Below the pieces are notes generated by a model that searched no databases, had not been told where the DNA came from, and saw only the letters and a program-made list of their open reading frames with translations. Both the position numbers and the translations under genes were made by a program. DNA of 64,000 nt from Pyrus communis (taxonomy: Eukaryota; Streptophyta; Magnoliopsida; Rosales; Rosaceae), in assembly GCF_963583255.1 (NCBI RefSeq), contig NC_084819.1, positions 3,603,501 to 3,667,500 on the forward strand, given 5' to 3'. Below, in pieces: positions 9,076-21,602 of the stretch. Every line of letters begins with the position of its first letter. The first letter of the stretch is position 1.

Positions 9076-12016
9076 TCATTATATATACTAAAACCCAATT
9101 GGGTTCCAGCACTGTTCAGAAAGAGTAAAAGGGCGGAAATGCCCCTGTATTGCTGTTTGTTTGCCCTTTTATTTTTCAATCTTAACAGTAAAATGGCAGT
9201 TTTATCCCTGTGGTACACGTGTGGGTATAATGGTCCTTGAGTTCCAGCTGTCGTTATCCCTTTTCGAAAGCATAAGGCCACGTGTTGGTCATCGCGGTAA
9301 GCTTTTCTATTGCTTCCAGTACAGATCTCTCGATCTCTCCAGCTCTCTCTCTCAAGAACCAAAAATCTCTTCGGTTCTCTCTCATTTCCAGCGTCCACCG
9401 CCACCACTCAGACGTCCCCAAAGGTAGATTTCTTTTCTCTTCCTTAGATTCGGAATCTTGAAAATCCTCGCCGATATCGTTTGATTTCTGCACAGCTATC
9501 GGCCAACCAAGCTCGCCCATTTGGGCTTCCACGCTCACCCAACAAAACCCCCATTAACATTCACAACAATCCACAGAGGGGTTATGGACACCACCATCGT
9601 GGGTCGTCTTAGAATCCGAGCAGAAAAACCCAGAAGTTTAAAAAACGAAAAAAAGACAAAAACCCTCGATTGAATCGGATACTGGTATGGTCCCTTACAA
9701 GAGGAAAAACCATCATTTTTCTTGCTTGAAATTTTAGTTTTTGTTAATTTTTTTCACAGATTGTAGTTTTTCTTTGTTGCATTTGTCAGTTGCCCTCAAC
9801 AATGAACCACTTGCTAAACGTAATGTTTGTTTATTTGGGCATGTTTAGAGGTTTTGCTGCACTGTTTTTGTTATGAGCGCAAACGAGTCTTTCCATCAGG
9901 ATGGCGTCCACTAAAAGTCTGCAACTTGAACGCAAACGGGCAGAAAACAAGTAGAGGTTGGTTGCCTGCAATCTAAATTCCCAATAGTTAGGGTTTAAAT
10001 TTTATAAGTTTTGGATTTTTTAATTAAGCCGACCCCAAATGGATAAAGCTTGGTTGTTGTTGTTGTTGATGGTTTTTTTAGTTAATTGTTTGGTTTGGTT
10101 GGTACTAGATAATGTGTGATTCTGATGAAGGGATTAACAAGTTACCAGATGAGGTTGTCGAGAAGGCTGCTCCGATTTCAATACTCACCCTGCTCCGATT
10201 TCAATACTCACCCTGTTAAATTACAATTTCAGTTTTACATACTCAAACTTAAGATGTGTGCGCTGCAAATTGAGTTGGCTAAAGAAGCCCTTTGGACGAT
10301 TTTTGTTAATATCTCATGGGCTTTGCTCTTTGATTTCAGAAATTTTGTGCCCATCTTGGGTTCACTTCGAACTTGGTTGAGACCGATCTAATCCGGCGTT
10401 TCCAGGTGAGTTTTGCATATTTATCAGCTTATATGGTTTCGATCTTTTGTTTTTTGTTGGATCGTTATTGTGCGTGTCTGATGCATTTTGTTTTCCAGAT
10501 TCGGGAAACCGTCCCTTTCAGATTTTTGGATTTTCGATTCTGATTCTTGGAACTCTCTGTGCTAAAGGTATATAAATGTATTATTTGTTTTTTCCCTTGT
10601 TTTCTTTGCGGCTGAATTTTTTTTTTTTTGGTTTTGTTTTGGTGATTTGGGACTTTTTTGTGCGTGTTTGGGTTATTAATTGGCAATGCATATTTTCTTG
10701 CTGATTTTACTGCTAGCAATTTTATTTAAATCCACAGCTGCTTTTTTTTATTTGACTTGCTGTGATGGTTATGCTTGATTCATAAGATTTGAGGTAGTCG
10801 TGATAAAATTAGAAGAGTGATATCTTCGTTATTTTGGATTTGTGAGAGTGATTTGTCAGAGCAATGAGTAAATTTTCATATTTAGTGTAGGGTCAATTTT
10901 AATAATCATTAATGCGATTTGGTATATGTCTGGTATAAACGCTATCAAATTGTAGATACACAGTTTGTTGGTGCAGCAGGGGGCTGGAAAACTTTTTCAG
11001 TATGCTTTTTATGGTTTGGCTTTTTTCTGTTGGGCCTTTCCTGGCTAAAAGAGTATTTTGCATTTTGGTTGCTCAGTTAATAAATCTGAGATTTGCTAGC
11101 ACCTGTGACGCTCTTCTTATATTTTGGATAAGTTTTATGTCCTGCTGCTTTTTTCTAGCTTTAAAATGCATTGATAATTGTTGGATTCAAATAGATTTAT
11201 AATTTTTGCGAAGAAATGAGAGGATTCGTTGGAATTTTGGAAAGCTTTGTGTTCATGTTTTACAAACAGGGAGAGGAAGAAAGAAAACATTAGTTTAGAT
11301 TGCAATTTTAAAACTTTTTATGTTGTTAGTGCTGGAACCTATGTGTTTTGTTGTGAAATTGATAATACGTAAAGTTATTAGAATTTTGGAAAACTTTGTC
11401 TTTCTCACTTTTATCTGGTAGAGGGAACACAACTCTTACGTATATGATTTCAAGTTTTTCTTTTAGAAATTCAAGCTCTTTTGTATACATGAGGTATAAG
11501 AGTCTGTTTAGGATATTTTCAAGTTTTACTGATTCCTGAAAAAAAGCATGCTTAAGAGTAATCATATTTCAGTTCTTATTGAATTCAGGTAAGCATCTTC
11601 AGTTTTTTGCTTTGATCTGAAGGCTTTGTTTTGTTCAGATTTGGGGCGTTTGTGATTTCGGATTTTTACACTCTCTTATCAAATCTTAATGTTGAATTAG
11701 ACAGCTATTAATGTTCGATTAATCACAGTTGGGCATGATTTCATATGTTTTTCAATGTTTTTATTCCGATTTAATAATGTGATTTAATGGTGCGATGCTG
11801 ATTTAGGCTATAAATTCAGAGGCAGATGTATCATCAGCTGAAATATACTAGATGTATTCCTTAGACATCATTTTTCACTTTAATTAAGATGTGTGCCTGA
11901 ATTCTTAGTACAAAACTGGCTTACATATCATTTCACACCATGTTCTCATGTTTTTTTATGTATTTTTACATCCAATAGTTTCAACACCCGCAGCAACACG
12001 CGGGCACTATTGCTAG
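9076..12016 (+). mobile_element. Non-autonomous Helitron in TAF1 first intron
   Basis: The left end begins TCATTATATATACTAAAACC right after an A. The right end is CTAG followed by T, 8 bp downstream of a GC-rich hairpin (CCCGC at 11987-11991 pairing with GCGGG at 12000-12004, 8-nt loop). TC...CTAG with a 3' hairpin and insertion between A and T, without target duplication, are Helitron hallmarks. No Rep/helicase ORF is present. The 2.9 kb interior holds leader-like and exon-like stretches bordered by AG and GT, typical of captured gene fragments. Confidence 0.7.
10113..10405 (+). pseudogene. Exon-like fragments carried by the Helitron
   Basis: Two stretches look like captured exons. From about 10113 a frame reads CDSDEGINKLPDEVVEKAAP. 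At 10340-10405 exactly 22 codons without a stop (start KFCAHLGFTSNLVETD) lie between a TTTCAG acceptor and a CCAG|GTGAGT donor. A further AG/GT-bounded stretch at 10500-10567 has an in-frame stop. A 25-bp tandem duplication (10169-10214) interrupts the first. I do not recognise the donor gene. Confidence 0.4.
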
Positions 12017-12190
12017 TTTCTTCTATTTCTTGGTGTTGTTGGTTTTGGAATTTTGATTCTTAGTTCTTATTCCATTGGTAACTTCTACTTCTATTTTGTT
12101 GTGTGAGAGTTATATATTTTATGAGATTTTTTATAATTAGAGGTTTATTTTGTCTTTTTCTTTTTTGTATGTATGAAGGTCACCAATTAA

Positions 12191-12653
12191 GAGTAAATTG
12201 TAGCAATGGTCCCTCAACTTTAATCAAATTGGAGTAATGGTCCCTCAACTAAAAATCTGTTACCATTGGTCCCTCAACTCATCAAAATATGTAGCTATGA
12301 TCATTTTTGTCAACTTCGTTAAAATTTTGTCAAAATAAGTTATGTTGGAAGGACCATTGCTACAATTGGGGTCCATCAACTCATCAAAACATGTAGCTAT
12401 GGTCATTTTCGTCAACTGTCGGAATTTTGTCAAAATGAGTTATGTTGGAAGGACCATTGCTACAATTGGGTTAAAGTTGAGGACCATTTCTCCAGTTGGA
12501 TTAAAGTTGAGGGACCAATGGTAATGGATTTTTAGTTGAGGGACCCTAGTTGCACGTTTTGATGAGTTGAGGGATCAATGGTTATGGATTTTTAGTTGAG
12601 GGACCATTGTTCCGATGGAGTTAAAGTTAAGGGACTATTGCTACAATTTACTC
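12191..12653. mobile_element. MULE-type MITE, copy 1
   Basis: The terminal inverted repeat GAGTAAATTGTAGCAATGGT at the left is mirrored by ACTATTGCTACAATTTACTC at the right. Flanks CACCAATTAA (12181-12190) and CCCCAATTAA (12654-12663) are a 10-bp direct repeat with one mismatch, matching the 9-10 bp duplication of Mutator-like elements. The interior is made of repeated 'ggtccctcaac' phrases in both orientations. It lies in the TAF1 leader intron, just after the Helitron. Confidence 0.72.
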
Positions 12654-12819
12654 CCCCAATTAATTACCTTGCCTATGGCCCAAGAACTTCAGGGCTTGCC
12701 CTGGATGCAATTATTAGGTTCTTAATTTGGATTTTTGTTATGTGCTAAGCAGCTACAAATTTATATTCTCATTTCAGTCTTTTGAAATATCTTGATGGTT
12801 ATTGCAGTGCTGTTACAAC

Positions 12820-15800
12820 ATGGGTGGTGATTCATATGATGGTTCTCAAGATGGAAGGGATGAAGGTACAGTTGAATGTTTATCTCAAAATTCATATGTG
12901 TTTTGCAGTTCAATGAGTTGTTTGCTCTTTGTTAAAGCGTAGACAACACACACATCTATTATATAAAAAAATAAAAATCGAAAAAAAAGGGCAGAGAGAC
13001 GATAGTGCAAGGAAGAGGTATGAGGCAGTTAAAACCCTACCCAAAATTTGGGTTTGGGAGTTTGGAAAAAAAAAAAAAAAAAAAAAAAAAAAAGACTGCA
13101 GAGGTGCGCCTAGGTGGCTCCGGCGAAGCCTTCTGCCCACTCCCTCAAAACAGAGGCGACAACCCTCACGCCCAACTTAGAGGACACCTAGGCGCGCCTT
13201 GAGGCGAGCCTTTTAAAACATTGCTGAATTCTTAGTAAAATGAAGCCCAAAGAGGAGCAGCAAGAAACAGAATCCTATCCAGAGCTCCGCTAAACCAACT
13301 CCAGCAAAATCTTGAAAGATCCTTCTGTTTCTCTCCGCCTAAATTACCCAAATGACCGCATGAAACATTCAACCCCACATGACCTTGGCTTTCGTACCCT
13401 ACCAAGTCAAAGCACGAGGTTTACTAAGGAGGAACAATCCTTTGGGATTACCCAAGTGATACCCATCTTGCTAACCATCTTTAGCCAGAAACTCAACTTT
13501 AATTGTTTTGACCTTTGTATTTCAGTACTCATTTACTGTTATTTATAGTCTTGCATACTGTGTGTTCTGAAATTGTTGATATGATAGATGATGAGGAAGA
13601 ATACGAGGACGTTGGTAGGGGTAGTCGATTTCTTGGATTTATGTTTGGCAATGTCAATGACTCTGGTGGGCTTGATGCTGATTACCTTGATGAGGTAAGT
13701 TTACCCCCCCTTAATTTCTCTCTCTCTCTCTCTCTCTCCCTCCCTCCCTCCCTCCTTTATATTTTATACTTTTGTGGTTTTGAGCAAGCAATGAAATTTG
13801 TTAGCTATAACATAATCAATGATGTGGATATTCATTGGTGTTTCCATCTTTCTCATTTTGAGTGTTTTGGGTTCTAATTTAGTAATGTAATCTTTGTTGC
13901 TAACCCACAGGATGCAAAAGAACATCTTGCTGCACTTGCTGACAAGCTGGGTCCATCGTTAACAGGCATAAATGTATGGATTCCTTATCCATTCATTTTG
14001 AACTATCTCTTAGTTGTAGTCATCAATATTATTTTGGGCCCGGTTGTCATGACTTGTAATCTCTTCTTTTTTACTTCTATTCCCTGATACAAAATTTTTT
14101 ATTTTATTTTTAGCTGTCAGTAAAATCACCACAAACATCAACTGATGCTGTTGAAGAAGGTGAGTGTTGTGAGCCTGGAAAAATGATCTTATGCAATTTT
14201 GTGATGTTTTGCTATTAACTCACCATCCACCCCACTCCCCTGGTTCATATTTATTAGTTATATTTGTGCATGACATTTTCTTCTATCGGCTATCAAGTAA
14301 GTTCATTTTGAGAACAAAAGGTATCTAGTGAATGCACTATGTCTACTCCCCCTAATTTTATTTGTAATGCAATATGATTACTCTCTCACGGTTTACTTGT
14401 GAGTGCACTATGATTTCTCACTCGCAATTCATTTGTGAATACACTGGGGTACTTTTGTGATAAATTTAATTTAATTCGTATGTGATAAATCAGACTTTTT
14501 CTCCTTCCAATCGTGCAACACCCAGATGAGTTTGGATGCCACTTCATGATCACAACCATTAGTTCACTCCTTTCTCTCTCCCTTTCCTCTCCCTATTTTT
14601 ATGCTAATGAAATATTTTATTTCCGGCTGTCTAAGTTATATCCTTCATGTCCTAATATCCACTATGAGAGGCCGCTTGTGTCTCCTAGCAGATGGATTTT
14701 GCGACAATGGTCATAAAATAAAAATTGTAGCGGCAAATGAGATAAGTTTGTTTCTACTATGTTGCTGAGATGTTTAACCTCATATGAGTTTTGTGTTGCC
14801 TGTGCCTTAGGGCTGTACATTGTACAATTTGAAATTCTGCACTGGATGAAGTTAGGGTGGTTCTTATATTCTTTGCTTTTTATTCGACCGTAGCTAGTCT
14901 GTTTGTCTCATAACAATGCGGGAATAGGAAAGAAATTCAGTGTTGTCATTCTGATGTTCTGAGTAAGCACTCATTTTGCTCTCTTGTGTCAGATTATGAA
15001 GAGAAGGCTGAAAATGCAGTTAATTATTTTGATATTGATGAGGATTTTGAGGGACCAGAGATTCAAGCTGCTACTGAGGAGGACCATTTGTTGCCAAGAA
15101 AGGAATATTTTTCTGCTCAAGGTTCATTGGCTACTTTCGAGCCCACAAATTCTATGTTTGATGATGAAGATTATGATGAAGAAATTGAACAGGAACATGA
15201 GGTGGTTGAAAACAACATAGATGTTCAAACTATCTCTTTACCAGGTTTTTTTTTTCATTTGAATAAGTTTTTTGTTTTTGCCAACTTTTTCATTCTGCAT
15301 TCGTCAATGTGTTAGTGATGGATAAAATACAACTTGATGCCGTTGTATAATTCAATAGATTGTCTTGCAGGGGTTTCTACTGGAGAAAAATATTCTGAGG
15401 ATGATTGTCAAATTGGGGGTCTGGACTCTGAAAATTTGGCTGCTCGTGCAGAAGAGTTTCAGGTCAGATTTTGATAGTAGGAAAAATTCTATACTGTTTC
15501 TGGCTTTTGGGTAATATTTAAATTGACATGTTAAGTTATACAGAAAGGATTATCTTCATTCATGTAAGGCTTCTTTTCTTGTATTAGGTGCTTGTTTAAA
15601 GCTATTCAAATGGATAGATTATATTTGACGGTAATTATAAAACCAAAACATGATTTAAATTCTAGTAAGGCATGAAAAGAGTGGTGGACTACAGTATAAA
15701 CCTTAAATGGTTCAAGGAGTGAAATAAAAAAAAATGAAGGCGATCACAGGAGTTTCACTATGCAAATCTTAATCTAATAGCACATCCTAGCCACTCTGTT

Positions 15801-18800
15801 TTATAGCATTGGTTCCTTTCACTTGTTGCAGCTCCCCATGGTGTTGAAGTTATATTATTATCTTAGAAAATAGGTTTTCCACTTGGTCCTGGACTCCTGG
15901 CGTATGTTGAGTAGATGTAGATTCTTCTTAACATTATGTAGGATAGATCTTTTGTGCTCATTCTGGGTTAAGTGAATACTAGAAAGCATCATGGCAGAAA
16001 TTAATTTCCAAAAGAGCCAAGCTGCAGTCTCTTGGTAGTAGGTTTGCATGTGTGTTGGGATATTGGCCAATGAATTTTTGGGGTTTTCTCTAGGTGGAAA
16101 CAGGCTCTTGGGATCCTGTGAGAGAGTTTTTGCCAAGGGTGGGTTGGTCGGTAGACCCACGAAATGGCCACCCCCAGTGCCAGTGGCTTTTTATGTCACT
16201 GATGTTGTGTTGGAGCTTGAATTTTCTGTCCCGGTATATTTTAATTCTGTTTCGTATTGAGAAAATCATCCGTTCTGGCAAGTTGGGGCATTATCGGGGA
16301 TATTATGACATAGTTTTTGTTCATTGGTAGGATGCCAGGCAATACGAACTACATTACACTACTATTTTATGTGATATGGCTATATTTTCTCTCTCATTTA
16401 TTTGAGACGCTATAACAAATGTTGTTGGGGGGAGCTAATTTGTGAATGCAGGTGTTTTCTTTGTCATGGGAACGTGTCTTTTTCTTTTTTTTTCCTCACT
16501 CTTCAACTTAATTGTATATTAACAGTGCTTATCACTTTTCTATTAGTCCTCATTGATGTTTACATCTCTCTCGGGTATTACAGGAAGTGCTTACAGATAA
16601 AAGTGCCACACCGCTGCCAGTTCTATGCATAGAAGATGGAAAGGTGATACTACGGTTCTCAGAAATCTTTGGTATTCATGTGCCCTTGAAGAAGGCGGAG
16701 AAAAGAGATCATAGGTACTCTGTTCCTAAAGGTACGGGGCTTGTATATGTAATCATCCTTAATAACGTAATTTTGCTAGGCAGAAGTTACATATCTTGAT
16801 GGCGGCAAACTACCATCTCAAAGCATATTCTAGGAATTATGTGTACTTCTTTTCTTTTTTGGTTAAAATTTTGGTAGCAATTAAGGTTATCTTCCTATTA
16901 TGTAGGCCTAGTAGTTTTGTTTTGAAAAAAAAAAAAACGTTTTAGTTATTTTATATTTTGCTTTATCAAGATATCTTTAGTATTTTTTTTTTACAACTGG
17001 CATCCTTTCAGATAGGTACAAATCCATGGATGTTTCTGAGATTGTTGAAGAGGATGAAGAGTCATTCTTAAAAGGATCTGGTCAAGGATTTCAATCTTTG
17101 AAACAGGCAGATGCACTCAAACATGACATTTTTTCAGCACTCTATGATGAAGACTCAGACTTCGCAAAGTTTCGTGTTCTAAAAGGGGCAAATTCAGTGG
17201 ATCTGCTGGATGACAGGGCAATAAAGGACTCTTGTCTCATTGCGGAACCAATGAAAGAGAATCAAATAGTAGATATTTCTGTGGAAAGTCAATCACCTTT
17301 GTGTTCAAAATTTTATCCTCTTGATCAACAAGACTGGGAAGAGGGAATTGTTTGGGGAAATTCTCCTATAGCAAGTGACAATTCTGTTGAGAGTTGTGAA
17401 ATTTCGGGACCTGATGAAGCTTCATTTAATAGTGAAACAGAACCTTATAGTGGGACACAAAATATTCAGTTAGAGCCCAAAAAAGAACCTGATGAGAAGG
17501 ATCACGCTGTTATGCTGCGTAGCTCATGTCTATTGGAGCCTTTTGGCTCAAGAAACTCATCAGAAATTTCATCTCTTCCTTTCTCGGAAAGCAGACGCCA
17601 TCCCCAACTTTTAAGGCTAGAATCTAGATTTGAAGTGGATGACCATGCTGATGGTGCAATGGAGAGTGTCAGTAAGAAGCTTCATCAGAGTGACGCTGTG
17701 AGGCAATTTAGCAAACTCACTTCACAGAACAGAGACATGCTGGAAGGATCTTGGTTAGACCAGATAATATGGGACCCAGATATGCCTACTGGGAAGTCAA
17801 AGCTTATCCTTGATCTTCAAGATGAGCAAATGCTTTTTGAGATTTTGGATAACAAGGAAAGTGAACATCTCAGGCTTCATTCCGGGGCCATGATTGTGAC
17901 TCGCCCAATAAAGTCAAGTAATGGGGATTCTTTTGAGTTTCCAGGTCATGGAGGTCAATCTGGGTGGCGATATGTTTCTAATGATAAACACTATTCAAAT
18001 AGGAAAACTTCTCAGCAACTGAAATCAAATTCTAAAAAACGCACAGCGCAGGGCATAAAGATTTATCATTCACAACCTGCAATGATGTTACAGACAATGA
18101 AACTGAGGTTAAGCAAGTAAGATTTATTCTTTATAATACTTAATTCTTTTTTATTTAGTATCGCTCCATGCTTTTTTGTCTTGTTAAATTGTTGTATTCT
18201 TGATTTTCAGTAGGCATGGTTTACAGTCATTTGGCCCAACTCTGTTTGTAAATGGTGCTTCTCTGCACAAGTTACTGTTAGCTATACCAGGTCGCCATGA
18301 AAATATCCATATGGGTAGATATATTGGCAGTTCTGTATAAGCCATGTTCCTTCACAAAGAAATAAAAAGTACAGCTAATCTGTAATTACTTTTAGTTGTT
18401 TAAAAACAGAGTAGGTCTTGCAAGTTCTTTGAGATTTTGAATTGATGATTGACTTTAGGTAGTTCTGGTTATTGCTTTCAGAAAATATGTCCATCTAAAG
18501 GTTATCTTACAATGGGCATGATGGATTCTAATCATTTTTATTTGGGCAAGCACATAGATGGAACTGGTTATAATAGTGAATAAGCTTTCTTGTACTTGTA
18601 CCTGATAGATATCCTATGGGTTTCATGTTGATTTTTATTTGTTAAATTTGTACTTAAATATTGTATTCCATCTGACTCCTGCTCATACATGCTACACTGC
18701 CTTTCTTAACTTAATTATATATACATATATTTCGCAGCAAGGATGTAGCAAATTTTCACCGACCAAAATCTTTATGGTATCCTCATGACAATGAAGTGGC

Positions 18801-21567
18801 TGTAAAAGAGCGAGGAAAGCTCCCCACGCAAGGACCAATGAAAATTATTGTTAAAAGCTTGGGTGGCAAAGGAAGTAAGCTTCATGTGGATGCTGAGGAA
18901 ACAATATCTTCTGTTAAAGCAAAAGCTTCAAAGAAGTTAGGTTGTCACTTCTTTTTTGTCTGTGTTTGTTCTATGTATATTGAAGTTTAATGATTGATGA
19001 GGATCTTATAAAGAATCTACTGCATTGAAATTTGTATACAAGTCTTAAAGTTTACTCAGTCCTATTTATTTTGTAGATTTTAAGCCATCCGAAACAGTGA
19101 AGATGTTCTATTTAGGGAAGGAACTTGAAGATGATAAATCTCTTACTGCCCAGAATGTTCAACCAAATTCTTTGCTTCATCTTGTTCGCACAAAAATATA
19201 TTTGTTGCCACGAGCACAAAAGATTCCTGGTGAAAATAAATCTTTGCGGCCTCCTGGAGCATTTAAGAAGAAATCTGATCTTTCTGTGAAAGATGGTCAT
19301 GTCTTCCTAATGGAGTAAGCAGCTTGAAATACCTGTTTTCAATCTTTTATGTGGTAGCCTCATTTCCAGTACGAGATGGTTTGCTTGCATTTTAATTTGG
19401 TCAAAATTACATCTTGCATATAGAAGAGTGTCATGTTAGTTTTCATTTCTTTGGTAACAAAACTTCATTACTACCATAAATACGATATAAATTTCGTGAA
19501 CATGCAAGTGGTTCTTTTGCCTTGCATGAACTTTTTTCAACTGTACAGATATGAAGGTGTGCCTAAACCCTTGTTTTTATTATCTTTTCAGGTACTGTGA
19601 AGAAAGACCTTTACTTTTGAGCAATGCTGGTATGGGTGCAAGATTATGTACTTATTACCAAAAATCAGCCCCAGATGATCAAACTGCTTCTTTGTTACGC
19701 AATGATAACAACAGTTTGGGACATGTCATTTCACTAAATCCAGCTGATAAATCACCTTTTCTTGGAGATACAAAAGCTGGTTGCAGTCAGTCATCTCTTG
19801 AAACAAATATGTATAGAGCACCTGTATTTTCTCATAAGGTGCCCTCAACTGATTATTTGTTAGTTCGTTCTGCAAAGGGGAAGCTTTCAATTAGACGTAT
19901 TGACCGCCTAAATGTTGTTGGGCAACAGGTTTGTTCGAGCGAAACTCTTCATTGCTTAACCCTTGAATATTTTTATTTTTCCTCTTGGGTTTTCCAAATT
20001 GTTTTTTTCCCTTCACTCTCCTGTTGGTGATTTATTGGTGATGGGTTTTAATCCCTTGATTGATCTTGCTTTTCGATGGGGTATGATGTTATGCAAACCA
20101 ATTGGATGACATGTGAATTTGGGGTATTGTAGTAAACGAATTATAATGTTAGCTTGGTCTGATTTTGTTTAGAGTAGACGGCTGTATTGGAGCCTCTTTC
20201 TATTGGCATTGGATGTGAAAAATGGTACTGAAACTTTGGATGACCTAAATGCTTTGTTGCCCTCATTACATGTCGTTGTGGTGAAGTTTTTCAGGGAGGG
20301 GTATTGTTGTAGACAAATTATAAAGTTAGCTTGGTTTGATTTTGTTCATAGTAGATGGCAATATTGGAGCCTTTTTTCCCATTGGTACCAGATGTGCACA
20401 ATGCTACTGAAGTGTTTTGTTGCTCCCATTACATGTCCTTATGGTGAAGTTTTTTCAGGGAGGCCAGGTGAATTGGTGAAGTTTTTTTAGGTGTAGTGTT
20501 GGGGAGATGTACTGTGATGTCAATTTTTTGGGTGGTGTTGATGGAGCGGAATTAAAAATAATTTAAGGGAGTGAGGGATGAAGTTTGCTTTTGTCCTTCC
20601 CTTTGGATGCTGCTATATGCAGAGTGCAGGGATATTTATTTTCAGGCTTTATGTTATGATTTGTGTGGTGCCATTTTTATATTTAATTCCACCATGTTTT
20701 CTAATATTTTTTCTAGGTTAGTTGCATAAATGGTCCCTGAACTTTTCCTCATGTTTCATTTTTGCGCCGGAATTTTTGTTTACTTAATTGGGTGTGATTG
20801 TGGTGTCAAACAGACTCTTTTCCGTTAACCCTGTCCAGTTTTCTGTTAAATTTAGGGGTAAATTTTGAAATTCATCCTACAATCTTAAAGCTGAATAGAA
20901 CATTAAAAAAAAAAAAAGAAAAAAAAAAACTGAAATAAATATTGTGGGGATTAGGCTCACAATAGGTTGTCTTTGGGAAGGGGTGGTTAATTTCCGACCA
21001 AAGTACACTGGAACTCCCTCTCTTTAACGCCGTCAACTTTCTTGACCTTCCCCAACACGGGTTTAGACGGTACCACCACAATATGACGGACCAGAAGCTC
21101 CAGGACCAGATCTCTAAAATTCTCACTTCCGTGACCTCACTAATGAACTCGACTCTCTGCCAATGAGAACGCTCATCTCTGATCGACAATCAAATTGAAG
21201 TTTAATCTTTTGCATTTCGCTCTGTATTCCTTATCCACCTTTTGTACATATTTTCCTTAAAATTCAATATCTTGTTTCCTTGCAATAAAATATACATATA
21301 TACTATATAGTGATAGTGATAAGACTACAGAAGGATCGGGTGTAGAAACTGTGAATGGCAATAGGTCCTTATTAGTTGAACTTAAGGATTTATTGTTTTC
21401 TTCTATTATTTTATCTAGGAAGGTTACTTTTATGTCAGTTGCTTTCTATTCTAGTATTCATTTGGTTCATAAGTCTTTATAATGTAGAGTTGTGTTTTTT
21501 ATTTGACATGGACTCCTTGTCCACAGTTTTCTAATATCTCCAGGAGATAATAAAATTGGTTTTGTTT

Positions 21568-21602
<35 letters not shown>

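Noticed and set aside
8612..9538. Minus-strand frames of 128, 124 and 94 codons near the TAF1 leader
   Set aside because: Low-complexity basic translations antisense to C/T-rich leader-like DNA; no family motif or splice context.
13240..13500. LINE-like translation in TAF1 intron 1
   Set aside because: A faint zf-RVT/LINE resemblance on the minus strand is too short and broken to call.
18211..18330. Possible extra TAF1 exon after a TTTTCAG at 18210
   Set aside because: It opens with TAG-containing frames and would break the continuous join 18116 to 18738, which gives the conserved NKDVANFHRPKS.
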